Below are positions 1 through 12,890 of a stretch of DNA of 64,000 bases, one piece after another. Position 1 is the stretch's first letter; every line of letters starts with the position of its first letter. Source of the stretch: Cepaea hortensis (lineage: Eukaryota > Mollusca > Gastropoda > Stylommatophora > Helicidae); NCBI GenBank assembly GCA_963921405.1, contig OY992881.1, forward strand, positions 89,597,253 to 89,661,252, read 5' to 3'. The notes under the pieces were generated by a model, which did not search any database, was not told the DNA's origin, and saw nothing but the letters and a program-made list of their open reading frames with translations. A program made the translations under genes and the position numbers.

Positions 1-630
1 TCGGTCTTTTCTATAGTCGAGTATAGCCTCATGGTAATAATTGATCAGACATGTTTGAAATGACTCGTAGTGTATTGTATTATTGAATGTAATAGATATG
101 CATTTACCGTCGATCGTATATTTAACAGACAGTGATGGAGAGCTAAATCAATTCGTAAGTTTGCTTCTCACTGCCCTCTCTTTGTTGAGTGTGTAGTTCC
201 TCGTTACTGCAGATTGTAATCCACTTCGCCCCTAAGATCTAATTCGCCCCCTTTCTCCCACTAATTCCAGCACATAACTTTCCTCCTCGACAGACATGAT
301 TACATGATATTACGTTTCCACAACCACCGAAACATTGTAGCGCCCTTACGTGATTTAAATTCTAGTGAAGTGATTGGCTAGTTGAAGCTATCACTGACGA
401 ATCGCTGATCCATGAATAATTTATCCATAGTGTCACTGAATACAATGCTACTAGCATTTATATCTAACACTGCATATATAGCAACTTTAAAACAAATTCA
501 GCAGTTGAACAGCATCATTGTGATCACAGCCATATAAAATCCATTACGTACGAATGAAGATAAACAGGAAACATAATCCAAAAAGGAGGAGAACACACAA
601 ACGTGTCCTTCCTCGCCAACCGGATACAAA
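1..630. other. AT-rich spacer, no gene seen
   Basis: I see no exon-like open stretch, RNA gene or repeat that I recognise here. It ends in the GAA microsatellite. Confidence 0.5.
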
Positions 631-767
631 GAAGAAGAAGAAGAAGAAGAAGAAGAAGAAGAAGAAGAAGAAGAAGAAGAAGAAGAAGAAGAAGAAGAAG
701 AAGAAGAAGAAGAAGAAGAAGAAGAAGAAGAAGAAGAAGAAGAAGAAGAAGAAGAAGAAGAAGAAGA
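631..767. repeat. (GAA)n microsatellite, about 45 units
   Basis: An essentially uninterrupted GAA run. It makes false open frames in all directions (poly-Lys on plus, poly-Ser, poly-Leu and poly-Phe on minus). None of these is supported as a gene. Confidence 0.98.
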
Positions 768-1470
768 TAACCAATCCTCCTCACACAATCATAACGGACA
801 TATAAAGTGAGAGGGAAAACATGTTTATAAACATTTGACTTTAATCTGTTGAACACAATGTTTAAATTGACACACAACAGACCATACATTTTGACAAAGT
901 AATCGGCAATAGATACATTCTTGCAAACAGTATAAAAATAACGCCTTTGTTATACATAGCGTTTATATTATTTCTTTGTGCCCTTATGTATTTTAAATTA
1001 TGATTGCATATACTTTTCTGTATGGTGATAATATGAGCTTTAAAATTTCCTATAGTAAATAAAATACATATTAGAGAGTTACTGAGAATTTATTGTGAAA
1101 TGCCGAAGTATATACAAATGGTGGGTAATGCCTTTATAAGGTGGGGGTTACTGTTATTGCTGCTTTACCCTCTAGATCTAGAAAGAAGTTGTTAGCATAC
1201 ACCTTGGTGTGTCGTACTTATGTCGTGACCTACTCTGGGCCCCAACTGCCATGGAAGTCTTGATGATGATATGCCATTTATATACTATAGTCTTTTTCGC
1301 TAATGCATGAACATAAAAACACATTTGGTATGCTATTTTGATTAATGATAGACATGAAGTGGGAATAACAGCATGTTAGTCTCACGTGGACATTCTCACT
1401 GTGACAAACTAGATGGGAAATTGATCTGTGTACATGTAACATACACATTGAGCAGAAATGCAGGCAACTG
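768..1470. other. AT-rich spacer, nothing recognised
   Basis: No exon, transposon protein or SINE head was recognised. The composition is AT-rich throughout. Confidence 0.4.
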
Positions 1471-1479
1471 AACTTAGTT

Positions 1480-1715
1480 TACTACAGGACCCTTACATGT
1501 GGTGTATATGAGACATTCAGTATACTATAGGACACTTACATGTGGTGTATAGGAAACAGTCAGAATATTAGTATACCATAGGACACCTACACGTGATGTA
1601 TATGAAACATTCAGTATACTATAAGACACTTACATATAGTGTATGAAAAGAATGCAATATACTATTCGACACTTAATGATGGCGTATACGAAACATTGTA
1701 GTGTATTCAGTGTCA
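1480..1715. repeat. Degenerate tandem repeat, about 43 bp x 5
   Basis: The block TATACTATAGGACACTTACA recurs with its GAC core at about 1487, 1530, 1581, 1624 and 1667 (steps 43, 51, 43, 43). Copies are diverged, so this is an old minisatellite. Confidence 0.85.
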
Positions 1716-2194
1716 ATGAAACAAACTAAACGTTAGCTGCCTGTGGTCATTTTCTTTGTGTTGTGCATAGTACAGCACTTGTACCAGTACGTGCTTGGAG
1801 AGGTTTTGCGTGGTTAAGCAGTGAAGGTGGCATGCCCAAGCGGTTGCTCTCTAGTGTATGTTCTATGATTTACTTCTGTTCTTTTTGATTTGTCAATGCA
1901 CCGGGCCTTATTAGGGATCGATCACACGTTTTACAATGTGTCAGGTGTACGCACTACCCCTAGGCCAATGTCTCCTCTGAACAATTGCAAATAACACAAC
2001 ATGAGTTTACGGAGCAGTCGTGGACCAACAAAGGCATTGAGTTGAGGCGAGTTAATTGGCAGGGCATCTATATCCACAAAATACTTCAAAACTTTATGAC
2101 ATGGCCATCAGCGGTTAATATCCGCCATACATAACCTCTCCCTTCGCTGCCTTGCAGTTTCTGTCTTTTTAGACAAAGGCTAGCCGAGTTAATC
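1716..2194. other. Spacer, nothing recognised
   Basis: No coding signal or known repeat was recognised. It may contain the 5' untranslated part of the LINE-R copy that follows. Confidence 0.3.
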
Positions 2195-2847
2195 ATGCAC
2201 AAACCGGTGGAAGGCATGGGGAAGCCATCGCTGTATTTACCCAAGATAATCATGCTTCAATATAAATTCGATGAAGAGAAAGATGTTAATGGGGATTCCA
2301 GTCGAATAACTTCGTCTAGTAGGGAGCATATTGTGCTGTTGATAATGCCCGATCGACATCAATCGACTGTATGCAAATTAAATGTTAAAAATACATTAAA
2401 TGTTGGTACATGGAATGTCAGAACACTTAGAAAGAACGGAAAGTTAGAAAGCATCAAGAGGGAAATGGAAAGAATAAATATAAATATGTTAGGTATTAGT
2501 GAAATGCGATGGCCAGATGACGACAAATGGGGAAAAGGGGGGAGAGGGGGTGGGCATTTGTTAGATTACTATTATTTACTCAGGAGACAAGGACTACAAA
2601 AGGAGAGTTGGCATTATTTTGTATCAACTAAGCCTAGGACAGTTACATGATTTTGGACAATCTCAAATAACATTCATCTTTATAGCCCTGCCAAAGAAAC
2701 CAGGCGCTTTAGAATACGAAAAATATCACATAATAAACCTTATGAGTCACATGACAAAGATTTTACTGACAATAATTATGAAAAGAATAAGAAACAAGAT
2801 AAACCAAAAATTAGTTATGAACAGTGTGGATTTGTAGAGGGACACAA

Positions 2848-2933
<86 letters not shown>

Positions 2934-3990
2934 TCAGGACACGTAGAAAGAGCTTTAGAAGTAAAAACATATCGGCACTTTTGCTTCTTAGACTACACAA
3001 AAGCATTTGACAACGTGAAACATGAGGAAATAATCAAACTACCAGAGCAACTAAACACCCGCGAATAATAAAGAACATATATTGACAGAAACAGCAGCCA
3101 TGAGTATGAACAACCTTCTAGGAACATTTCAGCGTATAAAAAGGGCGTCTGACTAGGTTAGGTAATGTCTCTCCTAATTTGTTCAGTGATTACATAATGA
3201 GATCTATAGAAAACATGTCAGGAATTCTTAGGCGAACATAATATAAATAACTTAAGCTTTGCAGATGACATCGTGTTGATAGCAACAAGCCAGAAGGAAC
3301 TTTAGGAATTGATAGACAGTGTTTGTAGAAAGTGAAAAATTGGGCCATAGCTTGAATAACAGGAAGACAGAAGTCGTAGTGATATCAAAGAAACAGACTG
3401 TGCCAAAATGTATAATTAAAGTAAATGATGTTATTTTGGGGCAACAGTAGAAATTCAAATATCTAGGCATAAGGATAACATCACATGGAAAATGCATCAC
3501 AGAGATAAAGAACATATTAAGACAAGAAAACATTGGATTTTATCCAATGAAGAACACTTCACGCAATAAATTCTTGTCATTGGAAGTTAGAAAAAGAATT
3601 CTTGCATGTTACATGGACAATCACTAAAAATACTCAGTAGTCTAGGAGATGTGGTTTTATAGAAGACTGCTGAAATTAATTGGGCAGTCATAATGAGCAA
3701 TCTGGGCAATATGAAGAAGACTAAGTGGCAAAGAAGGCTCATCACAAACATCAGAAAGAGACAGTCATCGTTTATGGCCATATTATAAGAAGACAACAAT
3801 TGGAACATGCTGTGACAACTGGAACGATTTGTGGAAAGAGAGATAGAGGAAGATAGTGAGAGAAAATCATTGACAGTCTTGTGTCATGGCACGGAAGAAA
3901 GTCAACACATTAACTTATCCATGCTGTTGGAGATCGCAGTTTGTGGAGACGCATGATCACTCACGCCAGCCAGCAAGACACTTGATAACG
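2195..3990 (+). pseudogene. LINE-R copy: endonuclease and reverse transcriptase, dead
   Basis: Non-LTR retrotransposon remnant. At 2390-2510 the frame shows the start of an APE-type endonuclease (LNVGTWNVRTL, then MLGISEMRW). It then jumps, with most of the endonuclease deleted, to the RT fingers at 2670-2830 (FIALPKKPGALE) and the catalytic A block at 2985-3020 (LDYTKAFDNV). The YADD-type motif appears near 3255 as FADDIVLIA. The C-terminal LINE domain runs to about 3990 (SWHGRK...GDRSLW). Several stops and frameshifts and a TA microsatellite break the frame, so no protein can be made. This copy is more diverged than the minus-strand LINE-R copies. Confidence 0.85.
2850..2931. repeat. (TA)n microsatellite inside LINE-R RT
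   Basis: About 41 TA units sit inside the reverse transcriptase frame, between GFVEG-like codons and a stretch that reads like the LRT segment of sister copies. In those copies the same place reads TATATGTTCTCAG, so the run probably expanded from a short TATAT in the coding region. Confidence 0.95.
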
Positions 3991-3999
3991 ATGAGGTTT

Positions 4000-4270
4000 C
4001 TGAAAATGTTGAAGTGTGCCACATTTTGCGACCTCCAACAGTATGTATCAATTGGCCCGCTGACATCCTTTCGCGCAGTGACACAACGGTGTCAAGAATC
4101 GTCTCTTGCTGTCTTCCTCTATCTCCCTTACCACACATATTTCCAGTTGCCACATTATGTGCTAGTTTTGTTTTCTCAAAACATGGCCAAATTAACCACT
4201 TCCGCTTTCTGATGTATTTGATAAGTCGACTGGGTGTCGTAGCCTCTTGTAAAATGTTTAGATTCCCCAT
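4000..4270 (-). pseudogene. LINE-R 3' end fragment, tail-to-tail with upstream copy
   Basis: The minus strand encodes the C-terminal end of a LINE-R ORF2 (GDRGRQQETILD, then GGRKMW). The plus-strand copy ending at about 3990 has the same region (RDRGR, then SWHGRK), so two 3' ends face each other. The body and RT are absent, and the rest of the frame on the minus strand is unrelated sequence. Confidence 0.65.
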
Positions 4271-4279
4271 GTTGGCTTA

Positions 4280-5059
4280 CACTCCTAAGAATGTATATGT
4301 GCGTGGGTGTACATGTATACGTGATAAGAGAACTAACGGCTGCTGCAGGATGTAACAATAGGAAATAACAACAGTTAGGTACGTGCAACTCCTAAAAAAA
4401 AGTGAAAGATACTAAAGATAGTAAGTGCTCTGTGTCTGTGTTGGGGATCTCTAACCTTTTCGCATGAGTTACATGCACCTACTGTGTTTATTTCCTATTT
4501 GTATACGTGGATAACTATGCACGCATCAAGCATTTACACTTCTAGCCATTACAAATATAAATCACAAACGATCTATCTTCATGTAGCAAGTTCCTTATAA
4601 AAGCTCATCAAAAAGTGTCTCAATCCTGAGCAAGATCTCAGCCTCGTAACCCTTCATGCCCCCGGTGTCTTCAATGTCCCTCGTTCATCTTCGTGCTGGA
4701 CGACCTCTGCCTCTTCTGCCAGGCCTTCCATTAGTGATCTCCCCCGCCACTGTGACATTTAATATAGAAAAAATAAACACTAAAGAAGTAAACGGTCCTT
4801 CCACACATCTTTAGAATGTCTGTATAGTTCTTGATCTTAGTCGATGCTATTCTGAGGACTTTTAGAGGAATTTGCAATGTAGAATATAGATCACCTGACG
4901 AAGAACTCGCATACCATTCAAAGCAAAAAAAAAAAAAAAAAATTACTGATGAATAACAGCAATATTAAAAGTATAAAACAACTGATAAAGAACAAAGTTA
5001 GCAATAACATGTTTTTCTAATGAACCATAAAACACCAGCTGTTCTAAGAATCAGGAGCT
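4280..5059 (-). other. Spacer; probable 3' UTR of the host gene
   Basis: No coding sequence was recognised. The host gene on the minus strand stops at 5060, so its 3' UTR should lie here. No clean AATAAA is close. An ATTAAA on the minus strand at 4758-4763 is the best signal I see. An A-run lies at 4926-4942. Confidence 0.35.
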
Positions 5060-5283
5060 CTATTTCCATTCTACTGTGTGTTCAGAATCCCATTTGCATT
5101 CCAAGTCGCCTTCCATTGTAAACACTACCACGTTTTTCCTATCACGAGTGATAACATCTAGAGCCTGAAGGTCTGTGTTTCCAGGTGAGGTTTTCTGCAG
5201 ATCTTTAATGATATCGCCAACCTGGCGTTCCAGTCCACAAGCTAGGCCTTTGCCATACATGCAAACCTTCCCCTTAAAGTGCC
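5060..5283 (-). CDS. Host gene exon 6 (last coding exon)
   Basis: The acceptor is strong: pyrimidine-rich TTCTGTTCTCTATTTTCAG, with the exon starting at 5283. It codes residues 206-279 and ends in VEWK then TAG. It holds three of the four cysteines (VCMYGKG, LACGLE, ECKW). The first two bases complete a Gly codon with the last base of exon 5. Confidence 0.75.
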
Positions 5284-7736
5284 CTGAAAATAGAGAACAG
5301 AAAATGTTAACAGATTCTGTGCCAACAAAAAGTAGGTTTTGTCCAAACAAAATGGGTGGCTTAAACTGGGAAGTAGGGGTGTGTCACAGTTATGATTTAA
5401 AAAGTGTTAATATGGTAGTAGACGTGTTGTATTATAGTACAATGAGAACATTTCGGCGATATATAAGCTCACGACAGATATGGGAAGTCGGACTATTGTT
5501 AAATATACTTGAAGAAATGTAATCTACAAACCTGTCAAGTAATTTTATATTTCAGCTTCACAGTGACCTTGTCTCACCCATATCACGTTGCCAAGCCATC
5601 TATAGTCTGTTTGATTTTTTGCCCTAATATAAACATCCATATCTCAGTAACCAACTGAGGGAAAATTATGATATTTAGTATATAACCTTATCATTATGTC
5701 CACCCAACAAAAAAAAATTTGTTCTGGAGATTTTACAGCAGATTTCAAAGTTTGTTTATATGCGGTATATAATTTACGGGTCTGAGATGAAATTCATAAT
5801 TTTAAATGTATTACAGCGTAGCCAGACAATCAGCGCTCATTGTTGAATATTGTACGTTTTTTCACGGTATCGGCCTTATACCAACTCCCCGCGTTGTTTA
5901 AACTAGGACTGTTCATTCAGAGGTGTCTCAAAATGTGGGTTATTTCATGAAACCTGATTAATATGTTATTTTTTAAAAAATCTTACCACTTATCGCTAAC
6001 ATTGAAATTTGTGAATATTTTTCAATGGGATTGAATGCGAAATTATACACTTCACAGAATCGCTATGAAGTTTTACACATATTTTTGTCAAGGAGCTGAT
6101 CGCAGGAAACTGTTTTATACTATTACAAATTCCGAAAAAAGAACAATGCATGCATTGGGTTTGAGTAAACGGGGATTTCGTCGATGGGTGCAAGAATCTG
6201 GAATTAAACCACCACACAATAACCAAACGGTAGGTAGAAAGATTATTGTAGACAGCTTTGACAAAGATGTCATAAGGCGAGCTATTATAAAAATGCTTTA
6301 AACTGTCGCTTGATATACGACAGGGTCGACTTCATTGCACCGGGTTCTATCCCATATGGCTCGGTCTCTTTCCGCAGCACTGAAAGCATCGCACAAAGCA
6401 CGAACTCCGCAGCTCTAGAGACGACCCACAGAAGTCTCCGAAAAATTTAACTCGTGAACCGAAGGATGCGGCCCGGAATCGAACCCACGACCTTTGGAGC
6501 CCGAGTCAAAAAGTTATAGAAATGCTGGATGCCAAAGAAACAGTGACTGTAAGAAAACTTAGGGTTTGGTTCAGAAAGAACAATAACATAGAGCTATCCA
6601 AAACAACTTTGTGGAAAATTATAAGGACATTATCTTCACTATTTGAAAGTACAAGAGTGGTAGAAATAATCTTTGCGAGCAACCGCATTTAGGAGACATG
6701 AGAAGCAGATACCTACGTGAAATAAGGGAAATGCGCAAAGAAAATTATAGCATAGTGTGTTTGGATGAAATGTGGATCAATGCGCACCACACAAGTGATA
6801 AGGAATGGCAATCAGTGGATGGACAGATAAAGTGATATGTGCCCAGGAGTATAGGACAGCTTTTGGTCATGGCCCATGCTGGTAATACGCATAATGGCTT
6901 ACAACAGAATGCTGGGCTCGTGTTCGTATCAAAGCATACAGACAATAGGCATTATCATACTAAGATGAATGGTAATGTATTTAGAGATTGGCTCGAGAAT
7001 ACTGTGCTTCCATCCCTAGATAGACCGTCGTGTCCAATTATGGACAATGCATGATATCAATGTTGCCCAAGAAGACAAAATACCTACAGCATCGAGCACA
7101 AAGGGTGCAATAAAGATATGACTCCGAATGGAAAACATACCATTTCCAGAAACGTATTTCTAGCTAAAATTGTTGTCCCTTGTAAAACAGACGCCAAAAA
7201 GCAAGAAATATCAAATAGACAAGTTGATAGAAGAGCATCGTCATGAGTGCTTAAGACTTCCGCCGTACCATTCTCATTTTAATCCTATAGATCTTGTGTG
7301 GGCTAAAATTAAAGGACAAGTGGCAGCTGACAATACTATATTCAAATTGTCTGACGTCAGGATACTAATCCAGTCCGCGCTATTAAATATTGATAAAAGT
7401 TACTGGAAAAATGTGAGGACCATGTGTTGAAAGAGGAAGAGGATTATTGGAGAAAGGATGGATTGCATTTTATGCAACCGAGAGCAGTCATCAACCTACT
7501 GGAATCGTCCGACACAGATTAAGGTCTGAGCCGATCGCAGACCTTAATCCACGTGCACACTAACTGGGATATTTTGCTACAAATATTCAGAAGAATTGCA
7601 GGCCCTAAACATTATAGCATCAGCATAATGTCAATGGCAACAGTTTGTATTCCACATTGATGAGTTTTCAATTCCACAAGCCCTCAGCGGTGACAAACAA
7701 CTGTGTTGAAAAAAAAAAAAAAACAACAACAACAAA

Positions 7737-7812
<76 letters not shown>

Positions 7813-10800
7813 TAAACGCATTGAATACCAACAGAAGAGTAATATTGCTGTGGAAACTGACATATTGAGCAAACACGTTTCAAATTAGGGGAAAACACAC
7901 GTGCATACGAATCAACCTATAAACTTCAATGAAAAGAGGACCAACATCTTGGTCGTTTAGAAGAAAGCCCACTACAGAGACACTGACAACTATTTTCATA
8001 GTGCAAAACGGGTAATCATGTTCCGTCTCTGAACGGTAAACAGCAGAGTAGACAATCTTTCACGAAGACTCAAAGCGGATCTGTCACCCATGTGTACGTG
8101 TGAAAAAACTACACAGACAGCTGAACAGATCCTTAAAAATGGAAACATGATGAATAAATTGCGGTATCATTTCTGGTCACTCCATACGCTCATTAACGCA
8201 CATCTATTTGGAAGCTTTCACGAACTCAATATAAAAAGCTAACACGAATACTTGTGTACACATTATTAACCGGCAGCTGAAGAAACAAGAAGGAAATGAA
8301 AAATAAGGTAAGAAATATAATCCTTCTACTTTCCTGTCAATTTACAAATTATTTACCCCATGCCTCTGTAAATTCTCTGTCTTTACTAATATTACACATT
8401 GTACCCCTCTCGGGAGTCTCCATGGTGAAGTGGTCAAGCCGTCTGACTCGGGCTCCGAAGGTTGTATGTTCGATTCCGGGCCGCGTCCTTCATTTCACGA
8501 GTGCATTTTTTCGGAGACTCCCGAGGGTCGTCGCTGGAGGTACGGAGTTCGCGCTTTGTGCGACGCTTTCCGCGCTGCGGTAAGAAACTGAGCCATATGG
8601 GATAAAAATCCGGTGCAATGCAGCCGACCCTGTCGATTTTAATCTACTTCTCTCATTGCACCCACTCCCATACGAATCCGGATACGCCTTGTGTGTCATC
8701 TGAATTGGCAGGGCTTTCATTACTGTAAACATACATTTGTTAGCGAGAAATCACGTTTTTAAGCAAAACATCAAAGAAATGTCGCCGCTTTCGATGATTT
8801 AATTTGTTTTTGGACCTATCAAAGACATATTCCTGGGGTGGGGGTAAATATAAGATGATGCAACAGACAGTTTTCAAAATAATTGATCGTGAATTAAGGC
8901 ATTCTTTTCGGGACATAATATTGGTATTTACTTCTCTGCTTTCCCTTTGTTTTCTTCCCCTTGTCACAAAGTTCTCCAATTTATTTCTTCTCATAACGTG
9001 TCCAAAATATTGTGACTGTTTAAGTCTAATTTCTCTAATCAGTTTACCGTTTTCATTTGTTTCTTGGTCTTTGGTTTTTCTCTCTGTCCATTTCCTTAGT
9101 AACCACATTACCACAGCCATCAGATGTTTTTCAGCTTGTCTGCTTATTGTCTACGCTTCACATCCATACACAAGTACAGGTTCTATGTAGCACGTCTATT
9201 TTTTTTCGTTGCAAATGACATCTTTGTTTTTGGTGAGTATGTTTTCCATCTTGCAAAAGGCTACCTTCGACATGGCGATTCTTGTTCTAATCACTTCAAG
9301 AAATCTCCCATCAGATAGTATGACTGTTCCAAGATAATTGTACCGATTCACTTGTTGAAGAATATTCCCATTTACTTGTATATTACATTGTGATATTTCC
9401 TTCTTAATTGTGACGACCATAATCTGTGTCTTCTTACAATATAGTTCTAACCCTTGTTGTTCACTGTGTGCAGATCCTGCTCATTGTCTGCAATCAATAT
9501 TGTACCATCCGCATATCTAATGCTATTGATATTAAGTCCCCCAACATCGATTCCTTTCCTATCTTCTACATTTCTGAAAATATGTTTACTGTTAAGGGGG
9601 GGGGGGGGGGATATCTGGAGACTTTACACATCCCTGTTGCACACCTCTCATAATAGGCTGATATTGACTTACTTTATTATAAATCTTTATGGCAGCTTGT
9701 TGTTTCCAATATATGTTGTTTACAAGTCTAAGGTCTTTCCCATTATTTTGTCCATCTGCAAACAACTTCATCATGTTGACATGTTTATCGAAAGCCTTTG
9801 TGTAGTCAATAAAGCAAAGATGTAGGTCTTTGTTTGCTTCTATAGAACGTCCAATTAATGTTCTCAGCACACATACAGCATTTACTGCAACCTTGTTCAT
9901 CTCCTATTTTGGGTTGTATTGTCTTCCTAACTCTTTGCATGATAAATCTTAGCAAAACTTCGTGATGTGGCTCATTATACTAAATTGTTCGATGTTGATC
10001 GCATTCTAAGGCTCCCGATTTCTTCGGGATTGCAATAAATATAAAATTACATGAGGGAGAACTATCAGAGTCGTTCGAAATGGAAACAAGAGTGACACAT
10101 GGATGCCGTTTGACACCGATACAATTCGTATTGACTATAGACTGGATTATGAAGACGACAACAAGCAATGCCGGAAATAGAATTTAATGGACTTCTCTGG
10201 TAAACCAGCTAGACAGTGGTTCTCAACCGGTGGGGAATTCTCCCCCCCCCCCCAGGGGGGAATTTTAGGGTTTCCAGGGGGGAGGGGGGAATTAAGATTA
10301 TTTCAAGATCGCGTTAATACAAGAACCGATTACTTGATATTGCTTTTCCCTTCATACTTTACAGTTATGCACGTCTCATCTTTCTAAAATTCATTTTATA
10401 AAGTAAGTAGACCCACAAGTCACGTTTTATGTGGATGTCTAGACCTGTTTTAACATATTTACCTTCCATTTTTACGTATACTGTGTATGGGTGGGGGGAT
10501 TTTTAGGTAGGAAATATGAAAGGAAGGAATGACGTTCTGAAAATATGGTGAAGACGGGCACGGGCCAAAAAAAGGTGCGAACCACTAAGCTAGATGATCT
10601 GGACTTCGCTGACGACATTGCCCTCTTCTCTCACCGGTGAAAGCAGATGCAGGATAAACTAACAACATTGTAAAATTGTTGTTAGTTGTTATGTATTGTA
10701 AAATGCATAGGATATTGACAAAGACAATCTGAATAAATCAAGCAAATGATAAGCTGATCTCCCTTGGGGAAACCTCACTTTAAGAGACGGAATCATACAC

Positions 10801-10911
10801 CTGTTTAGGTAGCAGTGTAGACCAACATGGTGGAACAGATACAGATATAATAAGAATACAAAAGGCAATGGAAGCTTTTATAGTACTAGGAAATTTGTGG
10901 AAGTCAACATA

Positions 10912-10945
<34 letters not shown>

Positions 10946-11920
10946 GTGGCATGCCAGAAAGCGTGGGCGGTCATGACTCGTCATTTCACTCGATCACCAG
11001 AGTAGTGGATCAGCTCAATGTTCCTGTCTCGCCCATGACATGTGGCCAAACCATCCAGGTATTTACTTCTCGGTCTTCCCCTTGGTCTGTTCCCTTCAAT
11101 CTTGCCAGTTGTCACTAAGTTCTCAAATCCATTTCTTCTCATAACATGTCCAAAAAATTTTGACTGTCTACGTCTAATTTCTCTAATCAATTTACGATTT
11201 TCATTTGTCTCCTATAGTACTTGGTCATTGGTGTTTCTATCTGTCCATGGTACTCTTTGCATTTTCCTCAGAAACTACATTTCTGCAGCCATCAGATGTT
11301 CTTCAGCTTGACTGCTCATTGTCCAAGTTTCACATCCATACAAAAGAGCAGGTTATATGTAGCACCTCAACACTCTTTTTCTCGTTTCAATTGATATCTA
11401 TTTATTGGTCAGTATGTTTTTCATCTTGCTAAAGGTACTTTCGCCATGGCGATTCTTGTTCTAATCTCTAGAAATAAAATCTAGCACCATACTTAGAATA
11501 TATTGTAAAAATTCTAACGTTAAATCAGTACTCCAGATTGGATCAGAAACACGGAGAACAGTTAACACGAATACACATTAGTTCCACACGTTCATTAATT
11601 AGTGTACTTGCGCAAAATAGGGCTAAAATGGTATGCCAATCACCAACGTGGAGCTCATGAAGAGAACTAGACATATAGCACTGAATCAGGATGGTGAAGA
11701 AAAAGTGCTGGCGATGGATTGAGCATACATTATGCAGACCTGAGTATAATATAACTAGACAGGCCTGTGTCTAGAATCCACCGGGGAAAAGAAATAAAGG
11801 AAGAACTAAAAACATACGGAGAAGAAAAGCATTGACAGAAATAAATAATAGGGTGGACCGTCGACAGAGCTGCGGGGAATAGCTCAGGATTAGATGTCCT
11901 GGCGTGAGTCGGTTAGGGCC

Positions 11921-12000
<80 letters not shown>

Positions 12001-12838
12001 TGTAAAGTGCCGGTCTCTCTGGCCTAGGTGTTGACGACTTTCTCCGTAATCCCGTATACTCTCGTGAGTAACGAGATGTGCGCGAGAATCGGTGGCGGTT
12101 CTCTCCGCGTCAATAACTTACGGGGTATGTGAGCCGGTCGTTCAGAAAGTAATGGCAAACTACTGAGCGTAATCTTGCCAAGAAATCAACAATCAGTTGA
12201 AAGATGCTGATGCTTGACAGCGATGTCCTGTAAAGGATGTGCAAAAAAAAAACACATGTAAAAGTCTTAGTCAGATATATATGAGCCACCGTACGACAGT
12301 AGACGGTACTACTGCTTTCTGTTAGCACCGAATGTTGGGCAGCGCTCACCAAACCCTACGCCCCACATTGTGCCAACAGCTTCGCGTGAAGCGGAATTGG
12401 GAAGGTACAAGTCTTATCCTGGTGAGAGGAAATGCAATCTAAAGACAAAATGTCATGGCAGGGCAGACAAGGCCTTAAACCTTAGTTGACAACTAATCTA
12501 GGATCGAAGCTCCGAAAGGTGGACAGTTAAAGTATTGCTTTGCTGATCCGGCAGCTTCTACAGTTTGTCTTGTTTTAGATGTATTAGTGTTATCTTTCCT
12601 CCGGATTAAACTAGGCAGGTCAAGAGAGGGATCCTGCTGCATTGGCAACACATAGTCTCTACAATACAGCCCAGGCTATGTGCTATGCAGAGGTATAACT
12701 CCATCTCTGGTTTTAACCGCCATGGGTTGTAGTTATAATGCCTTTTTTTAAGCACGATGTAACAAACTATCGTCTGTCAAGACGGTAGGGTGCGAGAGAG
12801 AGAGAGAGAGGGAGAGAGAGAGCGCGCGAACGAGAGAG

Positions 12839-12890
<52 letters not shown>

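Larger units (their letters stand above)
10065..11875 (+). pseudogene. LINE-Q reverse transcriptase, interrupted twice
   Basis: Second LINE type, plus strand. RT block at 10080-10213 (THGCRLTPIQFVLTIDWIMK), then the catalytic FADDIAL block at 10596-10630, GSSVDQHGGTDTDI at 10820-10850, and after a gap the C-terminal domain at 11476-11870 (ITNVELMKRTRH, then NPPGK-like STGEKK). A hAT MITE (10214-10586) and a reversed LINE-R copy (10905-11475) are inserted in it. Removing the MITE with one target copy makes QLDDLDFADD continuous. Extra stops show it was already decaying. Confidence 0.75.

Noticed and set aside
498..889. Poly-Ser, poly-Lys, poly-Leu and poly-Phe open frames
   Set aside because: They are translations of the GAA microsatellite.
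8430..8490. A tRNA gene (box A and box B present)
   Set aside because: The sequence continues into a repeated SINE body and does not fold into a complete cloverleaf by eye. The same holds for the tRNA-like heads at 15.9, 27.3, 30.6, 30.8, 35.0 and 48.8 kb.
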